Shown piece by piece: positions 42,202-49,753 of a stretch of 64,000 bases of DNA. This DNA is from Brevibacterium limosum. GTDB lineage: Bacteria > Actinomycetota > Actinomycetes > Actinomycetales > Brevibacteriaceae. Numbering within the stretch: position 1 is the stretch's first letter; every line of letters starts with the position of its first letter. The stretch spans positions 806,001-870,000 of the forward strand of contig NZ_CP050154.1 of the NCBI RefSeq assembly GCF_011617705.1, read 5' to 3'. Position numbers and translations under genes: made by a program. A model generated the notes under the pieces. It worked only from the letters and a program-made list of their open reading frames with translations. It made no database searches and was not told the origin of the DNA.

Positions 42202-43428
42202 TCAGCTCCTGAACTCGATGGAACGCACCCATTTGGTGTTGTGCACACCGGGCATGGCCGGGACGATGATCCGGGCCGGAAAACCATGATCGCTCGACAG
42301 GTCTGCGCCGTTGACGCGCAGAGCGAGCAGCGAGTCGGCCGCGAGCACCTGATTGCGCTGCAGCGAGGCGGCCCTGAAGGCACCTGACTCCTGCAGCGAT
42401 TCGACCCGCGCCGAGGCTGGTTCGTCTACTCCGGCCAGGCCGGCCAGATCGGCCAGACGGACGCCGGTCCAGGTCTGTGTCGTCGACCATCCCTCGACAC
42501 ATGCGATCGGCAGGTCGGCGGTGTGCTGGGGCATTGCCAGCAGCTGCGGTCGGTCGAACACGACGTCGTCGTGACCGCCGCTGAGCCTCAGTCGCCATGC
42601 TGTACCCGTGTCATCGGGGCTGATCCGTGCGGCGGCGGCCGTCCGATTGACCTGGAAGTCGTTGGGTCCGTCGCCGAGGACCCGCCCTCGCGGCAGCAGC
42701 ACGGACAGCGGCCGGAATGCGCCGCCGATCGACTGGCCGACGGTCAGCAGCACCACCAGCGCAGATCCTCCGCCGACCAGCGCCAGGGCGCCGCGGCGAC
42801 TCATCGTCGGCGGGTCGGGGCGAGCCGCCACCAGTCCTTCGGCATCGGCGGGTTCCGGGCGGGTTTCGGAAAGAGGCGTGCTCAGCTCGCCGCGAAACGA
42901 TCGGGAACGCAGGGACGAGACCATCGTCGGAAGTTTGAGGCATACGTGCGCGACGAAGGCCGCGATGAATACCCATGCGCCGAAGTAGTGCGCGGTGTAG
43001 AAGCTGAATCCGAAGATGTAGTCGTATTGGATGTTCAAGACGCCGGTGACGAGTTCGAACAGAATGCTGCCGACCAGCAGCAGCAGGGACAGCCGCTCGA
43101 GGGCATGGGCAGCGGAGCGCACCGGCGGCCACGCGAACAGCTTTGGGGTCACAGACCACAGCTTGGCGAGCACCACCGGAATGACCGCCATGCCGAGTAC
43201 GACATGGGTTCCCTGGTTGAGTTGGTAAGCCCACTTGGGCGCAGTCGGCCATTCCACGGCCGGTGGCCGAAGCCAGCCCACGTTCCCGGGGATGGCCTGT
43301 CCCAGCTGCGGAGAATAGGCGAGGTAGGAGAGCAGGCCGGTCAGCGTGACCACCGGAAGCGCGACCAGGAGGGCGGCGCCGAAGACCGATGTCAGCCACG
43401 GTCCGCGCAGAGGGCTGCGCCAGCGCAT
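42202..43428 (-). CDS. Molybdopterin oxidoreductase fused to a membrane cytochrome b-like domain
   Basis: A 408-residue two-part protein. Residues 1-190 hold four to five helices with spaced His (NQGTHVVLG, AHYFGAW, AAFVAHVCLK), like a di-haem cytochrome b561/FdnI. After a linker, an anchor helix near 215 leads to a sulfite-oxidase-family molybdopterin domain on the outer face; Cys310 in LPIACVEGW should ligate Mo. LSSDHGFPARIIVPAMPGVHNTKWV ends the fold. It could pass electrons between quinones and an S- or N-oxide substrate. The Mo domain resembles MsrP-type sulfoxide reductases and sulfite oxidases. Confidence 0.85.
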   Translation of the reverse strand: MRWRSPLRGPWLTSVFGAALLVALPVVTLTGLLSYLAYSPQLGQAIPGNVGWLRPPAVEWPTAPKWAYQLNQGTHVVLGMAVIPVVLAKLWSVTPKLFAWPPVRSAAHALERLSLLLLVGSILFELVTGVLNIQYDYIFGFSFYTAHYFGAWVFIAAFVAHVCLKLPTMVSSLRSRSFRGELSTPLSETRPEPADAEGLVAARPDPPTMSRRGALALVGGGSALVVLLTVGQSIGGAFRPLSVLLPRGRVLGDGPNDFQVNRTAAAARISPDDTGTAWRLRLSGGHDDVVFDRPQLLAMPQHTADLPIACVEGWSTTQTWTGVRLADLAGLAGVDEPASARVESLQESGAFRAASLQRNQVLAADSLLALRVNGADLSSDHGFPARIIVPAMPGVHNTKWVRSIEFRS

Positions 43429-43431
43429 CGG

Positions 43432-44085
43432 TCAGGCCCGCCCGTCACGGGTCAACTGGGCTGCGTAGCGGCCTCCATGGCTGTGCAGCCGGCAGCCGTG
43501 AAGACCCGCGGCGGCGGCTACGTCGGCGATGGCGTCGGCACCGACCCGCGACCAGGTGAAGGCACCGGTGAGCTGTCCTCGCACCCGGAGTTGGATTCTC
43601 TCGTGGGCCAGTCCCGTCCCGGGCGCGTCGACCTCGACCAGGACGGACCCCTCCGGGTGCATCAGCTGGCGAACCCGCTGCAGCAGCCGAACCGGATCGC
43701 CGCCGATGCCCACGTTTCCATCCGCCAGCAGAGCGTCCTGCCAGCTGCCTTCCTCGAGCACGTCATCGAAGACGTTCCCGTGAACGGCGATCGCACCGCG
43801 TTCCTGGGCCAGTCTCACCGCAACGGGTGAGACATCGATCCCCAGAGCCGTGCTCCCCCGAGCAGCCAGGGCGCCTGCGAGGCGTCCTGCACCGCAGCCG
43901 ACATCGAGGGTCGGGCCGGTGCAGCGGTCCAGGAACAGCGCATGGTCGGCCGCATCGGGGGCGCTGATCCACTGTTGGACATCCAAGCGGATCGTCGTGC
44001 CGTCCGACCTGACCACGTCACAGTCGTGCCCCGACATCGCCTCATTCAAGGCGTCGAGCGGTGCGAAGTCGATGGTGTCGGTCAT
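43432..44085 (-). CDS. Class I SAM-dependent methyltransferase
   Basis: A 217-residue methyltransferase. The SAM motif is DVGCGAGRLAGALAARG (from residue 61), followed by LGIDVSPVAVRLAQERGA (motif II acidic residue) and a motif IV region DALLADGNVGIGGDPVRLL. The C-terminal part is short. It starts with a 4-base overlap onto the DUF2064 gene and ends 3 bases before the molybdopterin enzyme gene. The acceptor is unknown; in a methylthio-sugar pathway an S- or O-methyl transfer is conceivable. Confidence 0.85.
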   Translation of the reverse strand: MTDTIDFAPLDALNEAMSGHDCDVVRSDGTTIRLDVQQWISAPDAADHALFLDRCTGPTLDVGCGAGRLAGALAARGSTALGIDVSPVAVRLAQERGAIAVHGNVFDDVLEEGSWQDALLADGNVGIGGDPVRLLQRVRQLMHPEGSVLVEVDAPGTGLAHERIQLRVRGQLTGAFTWSRVGADAIADVAAAAGLHGCRLHSHGGRYAAQLTRDGRA

Positions 44086-44759
44086 GTCTGGGATCCGATC
44101 TGTTCACGGTCGGCTGCCAGCGCGACCTCGGCGGCGAAACGGCTGTGTGGAATGAGGGAGGCGACCGCGCGTGCGTCCTCCCAGCGATCGACATCGGCCA
44201 GGACAGGAACGGAGGCGACTCGAGCGCCCTCGCGGAGGAGCGCCTCCTCGGTGCGTTCACCGGTATCGGGTCTCGACATCGGCACCGTGCTCAGGCAGGA
44301 CGACCAACCGGGTCTCTGCACCGCCAACACCCACCAGCCTCCGTCCTCGGCCAGACCGAGTGCGGCGTCGTGGCCTTCCAGAGCAGTTGCCGCCGTCTCG
44401 AGGGCGGACGTCGTGAGCTGCGGCGTGTCCATGCCGATCTGGATGACACCGTGACCGGCGTCGGCATCGTGGTGAGCGGCAATCAGCCGGGAGGCGAAGG
44501 AGTCTCCGCGTTGCGCGATGACCCTGTGCCTGTCGCACGCCGAGGCGAGTTCGTCTCCCATCGCGGCCTGACCGAGGTCACCGGTCATCGCGATGACCAC
44601 GGGCCATCCCAGACCGTCCACGACCTCGAGCGTGTCCAGCAGTGAAGCGGCGGCGATCCGCGCGGCCGTGTCATCGCCGACGGTTGCCGCCAACCGGGTC
44701 TTGGCCTGACCGGGGACGGGTGCCTTGGCGACCACCAGCATCGTCGGCGCCGCCCTCAC
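44082..44759 (-). CDS. DUF2064 / CofC-like GT-A fold protein
   Basis: A 225-residue protein of the DUF2064 family, a GT-A/nucleotidyltransferase fold. LVVAKAPVPGQAKTRLA is the signature nucleotide loop, IQIGMDTPQLT holds the metal-binding Asp, and LGLAEDGGWWVLAVQ the sugar pocket. It may activate a sugar phosphate with a nucleotide. Start GTG 44759 overlaps the GT2 stop by 4 bases (GTGA). Mycobacterial Rv0540, recalled as the neighbour of the methylthioxylose genes, is of the same type. Confidence 0.83.
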   Translation of the reverse strand: MRAAPTMLVVAKAPVPGQAKTRLAATVGDDTAARIAAASLLDTLEVVDGLGWPVVIAMTGDLGQAAMGDELASACDRHRVIAQRGDSFASRLIAAHHDADAGHGVIQIGMDTPQLTTSALETAATALEGHDAALGLAEDGGWWVLAVQRPGWSSCLSTVPMSRPDTGERTEEALLREGARVASVPVLADVDRWEDARAVASLIPHSRFAAEVALAADREQIGSQT

Positions 44760-45436
44760 CTCAGCACCCCGGCGAAATCGACGATGGTCCGCCACGTCCC
44801 CAGCACCGTCCCGGAGACCTTGGACTTCGTGCCTTGTGCGCGCCGACGGTAGACGATGTCCTTCTCATGCACGGTCCAACCGGCCCGAGAGGCCCTGATC
44901 ATCAGCTCCAGCGGATAGCCGAACCTCCGATCTCTGAGGTCCAAGGCAAGCAGATCGTCCCGACGGCAGACCCGCATCGGAGCCAGATCATGCACTGCGA
45001 AACCGCTGCTGTGTCGTATCCACCAGGCGAGCACGGCGGTTCCGGCCCGTGCATGCCATGGCCAGCTGCCTCTGTTCTCCGGTCGGCGGCGTCCGACCGC
45101 CATCGTGGCCGTTCCTCCGTCCACCACGGACACCAGCTCGACCAGGTCGCCGGCGTCCATCGAGCCGTCGCCGTCGATCACTGCCACCAAGGGAGTCGTG
45201 GCTGCGAGGATTCCGGTGTGCACCGCCGCGCCGTAGCCGGCGATCTCTTCATGGACCACCTCGGCACCCAGGTCGCGGGCGACGTCTGCCGTGTCGTCGA
45301 CCGAACCGTTGTCCACGACGAGCACATCCATGCCGTCGGGGATCGTTCTGAACACTCCCGGCAATGCTGGTGCCTCGTCGCGGCACGGAATCACAACAGT
45401 GCAGGCAAGCGGCTCACGTGCGCAGGGATCGGACAT
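44756..45436 (-). CDS. GT2 glycosyltransferase, polyprenyl-phosphate sugar synthase type (MtxS-like)
   Basis: A 226-residue GT2 enzyme of the dolichyl-phosphate-mannose synthase type, without membrane helices. VVIPCRDEAPALPGV opens the GT-A fold, LVVDNGSVDDTADVA follows, VIDGDGSMDAGDL is the DxD metal motif, and RDRRFGYPLELMIRA the acceptor region. It should transfer a sugar from a nucleotide donor to a polyprenyl phosphate. It heads the seven-gene minus-strand operon. A TAGTGT -10 sits at -12 to -7, so the mRNA is probably leaderless. By gene context it corresponds to Rv0539 (MtxS) of M. tuberculosis. Confidence 0.83.
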   Translation of the reverse strand: MSDPCAREPLACTVVIPCRDEAPALPGVFRTIPDGMDVLVVDNGSVDDTADVARDLGAEVVHEEIAGYGAAVHTGILAATTPLVAVIDGDGSMDAGDLVELVSVVDGGTATMAVGRRRPENRGSWPWHARAGTAVLAWWIRHSSGFAVHDLAPMRVCRRDDLLALDLRDRRFGYPLELMIRASRAGWTVHEKDIVYRRRAQGTKSKVSGTVLGTWRTIVDFAGVLR

Positions 45437-45442
45437 AGGGTG

Positions 45443-45461
45443 ACACTATCAGTGTTAGAAT
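45443..45461. promoter_or_regulatory. Divergent pair of leaderless promoters with inverted repeat
   Basis: TAGTGT (minus strand, 45448-45443) and TAGAAT (plus, 45456-45461) each lie exactly at -12 to -7 of the two divergent start codons (45436 and 45468). ACACT-ATC-AGTGT (45443-45455) is an inverted repeat across both -10s, a likely shared operator. Confidence 0.65.
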
Positions 45462-45467
45462 GTGAAC

Positions 45468-46808
45468 GTGCCCACACAAGCCTCCTTCCTCTCCCATAAG
45501 GCCTGGGTCGCAGCAGTCGTCAGCACACTCATCGGGGCGGTTCTCGTCGCCGTCGCTATTGCCTGGCCGCGTGCCACGGGAACGGATGTCTTCATCTTCT
45601 GGCCTCCGCTGAAGGCGAGATGGTCGCCTGGCTTCACCCCCACATTGGTGCTTCCTGTACTGGTGGCGCTGACCGGTCTCCTGTGCTGGCGGCGAATGAC
45701 CTCCGCGCTGAAGTGGGGCCCTTTCCTGGCCGCGGTCTTCGCCGGGTCCTGGTTGTGGACCGCCGCGCTGGGACATGTCGGGGGTTCGGAGACCATCAGC
45801 AAGGTGTTTGCGCGTCCGAGCGAGTACTTCGTCGATGCGAAAGAAGTGCCGTCGATCTCAGGGTTCCTCTCGGGTTTCATCGAACGAGTGCCCCTGGACG
45901 CGAAGGACCATTGGCCCATTCACATCGCCGGCCACCCTCCGGGGGCAACGCTGTTCTTCATCCTGCTCGATCGCCTCGGCATCACGGACCCGTACACGGC
46001 GGGCATCATCGTCCTCACCCTCGGCTGCACGGGAGTGATCGCGGTTCTGCTGACCGTCAGGACCCTGGGCTCTGAGAAGTACGCACGCCGTGCTGCACCC
46101 TGGCTGGTCGCGGCACCATCGGCGATCTGGATGGGGGTGTCCGCTGATGCGATGTTCTCAGCGACGGCTGCCTGGGGGTTGGCACTGCTGGCGCTGGCTT
46201 CGACGGCGGTCCGCCGATCGCGTCTGATCGCCTTCGGTCTGCCGGCGGGGCTGCTGCTGGGCCTGTGCGTCTATTTCTCCTACGGCCTTGTTCTGCTGGG
46301 GTGCCTCGCGATCGCCGTGATCTGGCTGGGCGGCAGGTGGGAGTCGCTGCTGTGGGCGCTCGGCGGTGCGCTGCTCGTCGCTGCGGCATTCACCTTGGCC
46401 GGGTTCCGCTGGTGGGAGGGCTTCCCCGTCCTGGTCACTCGGTACTACGACGGAATCCAATCCAAACGGCAGTACGCCTACTGGGTGTGGGCGAACCTCG
46501 GCGCCTGGACCTTCACCAGCGGTCTGGCAGTCTGGGCGGCCTTTCCCCGTGGCATTGCCGAAGCCTGGCGGCGGAGCGACCGGAGCCGGCACGTGGTCGC
46601 TGTCCTGGGCTGCGCCGGGCTGTTCACGATCCTCTTGGCGACCCTGTCGAGCATGAGCAAGGCGGAGGTCGAACGCATCTGGCTGCCGTTCACGATCTGG
46701 GTTCTGCTGCTGCCGTCGCTGTTGCCCCTGCGGTGGCATCGCCCTCTGCTGGCGACGCAGATGGCGTCCGCGATCGCCATCGAGTATTTCCTCATCACAC
46801 AATGGTGA
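45468..46808 (+). CDS. Polytopic membrane protein, probable GT-C glycosyltransferase (MtxT-like)
   Basis: A 446-residue protein with ten or more transmembrane helices. The first outer loop is long and contains acidic and His residues (SEYFVDAKEVPSIS, DAKDHWPIHIAGHPPGATLF), as in lipid-linked GT-C glycosyltransferases that use polyprenyl-phosphate sugars. GTG 45468 was chosen because TAGAAT lies at -12 to -7; an in-frame GTG two codons earlier overlaps the spacer. It is divergent from the GT2 operon and shares its promoter region. In M. tuberculosis the integral-membrane transferase Rv0541c (MtxT) lies in the same neighbourhood and orientation (recalled). Confidence 0.8.
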   Translation: MPTQASFLSHKAWVAAVVSTLIGAVLVAVAIAWPRATGTDVFIFWPPLKARWSPGFTPTLVLPVLVALTGLLCWRRMTSALKWGPFLAAVFAGSWLWTAALGHVGGSETISKVFARPSEYFVDAKEVPSISGFLSGFIERVPLDAKDHWPIHIAGHPPGATLFFILLDRLGITDPYTAGIIVLTLGCTGVIAVLLTVRTLGSEKYARRAAPWLVAAPSAIWMGVSADAMFSATAAWGLALLALASTAVRRSRLIAFGLPAGLLLGLCVYFSYGLVLLGCLAIAVIWLGGRWESLLWALGGALLVAAAFTLAGFRWWEGFPVLVTRYYDGIQSKRQYAYWVWANLGAWTFTSGLAVWAAFPRGIAEAWRRSDRSRHVVAVLGCAGLFTILLATLSSMSKAEVERIWLPFTIWVLLLPSLLPLRWHRPLLATQMASAIAIEYFLITQW

Positions 46809-46835
46809 ACGTGCCGCCGCCCGACCGCCGGCCCC

Positions 46836-46869
46836 GCCCGCCCGTCGACGCGGCCCGCCCGTCGACGCC
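46836..46869. repeat. 17-bp tandem repeat, two units
   Basis: GCCCGCCCGTCGACGCG followed directly by the same 17 bases with one change at the last position, just after the membrane glycosyltransferase gene. Confidence 0.55.
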
Positions 46870-46892
46870 GTCCGTTCGCGGACTGGACGGCG
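46866..46892 (+). terminator. Hairpin after the membrane glycosyltransferase gene
   Basis: CGCCGTCC and GGACGGCG form a perfect 8-bp stem with an 11-base loop. It has no U-tract, as is common for GC-rich actinobacterial terminators. Confidence 0.5.
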
Positions 46893-46954
46893 GGCCTGAG
46901 CGGCCCGACTGAGATCGGTCGTGCCAGCAACTCTGCAATGCTATGTTGAGCGGC

Positions 46955-47356
46955 ATGGGAAGCAACGACGATCTCAACTCACAGAAGCCGGACGTGACGA
47001 GTCAGAAGCCGACCGTGAAGAACTTTCACGACGACATCGGTGTGCTCAACCACTTGCAGAAACTCGCGTCGGAGGGCGTGCCGAAGACGGCCCTGCACGT
47101 CTTCGCCCATGACGCGGAAGGCGCCGACGAAGTGGTCGGCACCGGGGCCGGCGGAACTCTGAAAGGCGTCGGAGAACTCGTGGACGAACGGTACAACGAA
47201 AGAGGCGACGAACTCAGAAAGCGCTTTCAGCGGTACGGCTTCGACTCCGATGAAATAGAGAAGTTCGAAAGTGATCTCGACAACGGAGCGATTCTGCTTG
47301 TGATCGACGACCTCGATCTCGGTGCAGATTATAAAGGCAAAGGCCGGACACCGTAA
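46955..47356 (+). CDS. YflT-like general stress protein domain
   Basis: A 133-residue acidic soluble protein. IGVLNHLQKLASEGVPKTALHVFAHD matches the beta-alpha-beta start of the YflT/GSP17M heat-stress domain, and ELRKRFQRYGFDSDEIEKFESDLDNGA with LLVIDD its second half. Such proteins are induced by general stress; their biochemical role is not known. TATGTT ends 7 bases before ATG 46955, suggesting a leaderless transcript. The first ~20 residues are a disordered, Lys/Ser/Asp-rich extension. It is monocistronic. Confidence 0.7.
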   Translation: MGSNDDLNSQKPDVTSQKPTVKNFHDDIGVLNHLQKLASEGVPKTALHVFAHDAEGADEVVGTGAGGTLKGVGELVDERYNERGDELRKRFQRYGFDSDEIEKFESDLDNGAILLVIDDLDLGADYKGKGRTP

Positions 47357-47476
47357 GGGGCTGGTCGCGATCATCGAGATTTGGGACGGTGGAGTCTCGG
47401 TTCGGCAGAGGTCGCGGAGCAGACGCGATTCCTGCTCCGCAGAGCACCTTCACGAACCTCGAGGAAAGGAGAAGCC

Positions 47477-48850
47477 GTGACCGCGAAATTCAACACCACG
47501 AACCCGGCGACCGGAGAGGTCCTCAAGGAATTTCCCACCGCCAGCGACGAGGAGATCTCCGCCGTCATCGACGCCTCCGACGCGGCCTTCCAGACATGGC
47601 GGACGACCGATGTCCGCGACCGCACCGCCCCGCTCGCTCGAGCGGCAGACCTCATGGACGAGCGCAGGTGGGACCTCGCTGAGCTCCTCACACTCGAAAT
47701 GGGCAAACTGCGCGCTGAGGCCGAAGCAGAGGTCGAACTTGCAGCGAGGATCCTGCGCTACTACGCCGAAGAAGGGCCCCTGCTGCTCTCCGACGAACGG
47801 CTCGAACCCGCCAGCGGAGGCAGCGCCGTGATGAAGTGCGAACCCATCGGCCCGATCCTCGGCGTGATGCCGTGGAACTTCCCCTACTATCAGGTCGCCC
47901 GACTCGCCGCACCGAACCTCGTGGCGGGCAACACGATCATCCTCAAACACGCATCGAACTGTCCGCAGTCGGCTCTGGCCTTCGAACAGGTCATGAACGA
48001 TGCGCAGCTGCCGTCCGACTGCTATCGCAACGTCTTCGCCGACAACGACCAGATCCAGACGATCATCGCCGACGAACGGGTGCGAGGCGCATCGCTCACC
48101 GGCTCCGAAGGTGCCGGAGCGGCCGTGGCGAGCGGGGCGGGGAACAATCTCAAGAAGTCGATCCTCGAACTTGGCGGAAGCGACCCGTTCGTCGTCCTCG
48201 ACTCCGCGGATCTGGACGCGACCGTCACCGCCGCCGTGAAAGGGCGGATGACGAACTCCGGCCAGAGCTGCATCGCCTCCAAGCGCCTCATCGTGGTCGA
48301 AGATCTCTACGACGAGTTCGTGGATCTGCTGACGGCGAAGATGTCGCAGTTCGTCGCCGGCGACCCTGCAGACTCCGTCACCACGATGGCGCCTCTGTCC
48401 TCCGAACAGGCCGCCCGAGACCTAATGGAGCAGGTCGAGGACGCGGTCGACCACGGTGCGAAGGTCCACACGGGCGGGCACCGAGTCGACCGACCGGGTG
48501 CCTTCGTCGAACCCACGGTGCTGACCGGGGTGACCGAACAGATGCGCGCCTACTCGGAGGAGCTGTTCGGTCCCGTCGCGGTCGTCTACTCGGTCGCAGA
48601 CGAGGACGAAGCCGTGGCACTCGCCAATGACTCGTCCTTCGGCCTCGGCGGCACGGTCGTCAGCGATGACATCGAGAAGGCCCAACGCGTCGCCGACCGC
48701 ATCGACACCGGAATGGTGTGGATCAACCAGGCCACCTGGACGGAACCCGACCTGCCCTTCGGGGGCACGAAGCGCTCGGGCGTCGGTCGGGAGCTCGGTG
48801 CCGAGGGCATCCGCGAATTCGTCAACAAGAAACTCATCCGCACCCCCTGA
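47477..48850 (+). CDS. NAD(P)-dependent aldehyde dehydrogenase (succinate-semialdehyde type)
   Basis: A 457-residue aldehyde dehydrogenase. Glu231 in LELGGSDPF and Cys266 in NSGQSCIAS are the catalytic pair; PWNFPYYQ holds the oxyanion Asn, and EELFGPVAVVY and PFGGTKRSGVGRE are conserved. The sequence is closest in pattern to GabD/Sad succinate-semialdehyde dehydrogenases. GTG 47477 has AAGGAG ahead. It is followed by an SDR (42 bases) and an FAD reductase (60 bases) on the same strand, a probable operon that oxidises an alcohol to an aldehyde to an acid. Confidence 0.9.
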   Translation: MTAKFNTTNPATGEVLKEFPTASDEEISAVIDASDAAFQTWRTTDVRDRTAPLARAADLMDERRWDLAELLTLEMGKLRAEAEAEVELAARILRYYAEEGPLLLSDERLEPASGGSAVMKCEPIGPILGVMPWNFPYYQVARLAAPNLVAGNTIILKHASNCPQSALAFEQVMNDAQLPSDCYRNVFADNDQIQTIIADERVRGASLTGSEGAGAAVASGAGNNLKKSILELGGSDPFVVLDSADLDATVTAAVKGRMTNSGQSCIASKRLIVVEDLYDEFVDLLTAKMSQFVAGDPADSVTTMAPLSSEQAARDLMEQVEDAVDHGAKVHTGGHRVDRPGAFVEPTVLTGVTEQMRAYSEELFGPVAVVYSVADEDEAVALANDSSFGLGGTVVSDDIEKAQRVADRIDTGMVWINQATWTEPDLPFGGTKRSGVGRELGAEGIREFVNKKLIRTP

Positions 48851-48892
48851 CGCAGCAGACCGACAGCCGTCCGAGATACCGGAAGGAGACAG

Positions 48893-49693
48893 ATGGATCT
48901 CAACATCCGCGACCGCAAGGCCTTGGTGACAGGGGCGAGTTCGGGCATCGGACTGGAGACAGCCCGTCAGCTCCTCGCCGAAGGAGCCGTCGTCGTGATG
49001 ACCGGGCCCGAGCCCGACGAACTCAAAGCCGCAGTCGACGAACTCGCCGAGTTCAAGGAGCGGATCTACGCCCACGACGCCGATATCGCCGATGACGAAT
49101 CAGTCGACGAACTCGCCGCGTCCGTCGCCGCCGAGGTCGGCGACCTCGACATCCTCGTCAACGTCGCCGGCATTCACGGGGCCGGCGGGCTGTTCCATGA
49201 GATCAGCCAGGAGGGCTGGGACCGAACCATCGACGTCGACCTCATGGGACCGGTCCGCGTGACTCGGGCGTTCCTTCCGGGACTTCGCCGAGGCGGCTGG
49301 GGCCGTATCGTGTTCGTGTCCTCTGAAGACGCGGTGCAGCCCTACGACGACGAGCTGCCGTACTGTGCGGCCAAAGCCGGCATGCTCTCCTTGGCCAAGG
49401 GACTCTCGCGCACCTACGCCTCCGAAGGACTGCTGGTCAACACCGTCTCTCCGGCGTTCATCGCGACCCCGATGACCGACGAGATGATGAATGAGCGAGC
49501 CCAGCAGAAGGGAACGAGCTTCGATGAGGCCATCGTCTCCTTCCTGCGAGAAGAACGGCCGTTCATGGAACTCGGACGTCGCGGCCGACCGGAGGAGGTG
49601 GCCAAGGTCATTGCATTCCTATGCTCGGACGCCGCGAGCTTCGTCAACGGCTCGAACTATCGCGTGGACGCCGGATCCGTCGCCACGATCTAG
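48893..49693 (+). CDS. Short-chain dehydrogenase/reductase
   Basis: A 266-residue classical SDR. The cofactor loop is VTGASSGIGLETA, NVAGIHGAGG carries the NAG motif, FVSSEDAV the catalytic Ser, and YCAAKAG the Tyr-x-x-x-Lys pair. The C-terminus ends SNYRVDAGSVATI, the usual SDR ending. The substrate is an unknown alcohol or ketone. GGAAGGAG precedes ATG 48893. It sits between the aldehyde dehydrogenase and FAD-reductase genes, so it may supply or remove the aldehyde. Confidence 0.9.
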   Translation: MDLNIRDRKALVTGASSGIGLETARQLLAEGAVVVMTGPEPDELKAAVDELAEFKERIYAHDADIADDESVDELAASVAAEVGDLDILVNVAGIHGAGGLFHEISQEGWDRTIDVDLMGPVRVTRAFLPGLRRGGWGRIVFVSSEDAVQPYDDELPYCAAKAGMLSLAKGLSRTYASEGLLVNTVSPAFIATPMTDEMMNERAQQKGTSFDEAIVSFLREERPFMELGRRGRPEEVAKVIAFLCSDAASFVNGSNYRVDAGSVATI

Positions 49694-49753
49694 TGCGTCA
49701 GAGCGCCCCGAACACCGAATACAGCAGAGACGACAGGAAGAGGAGCATCCGAC

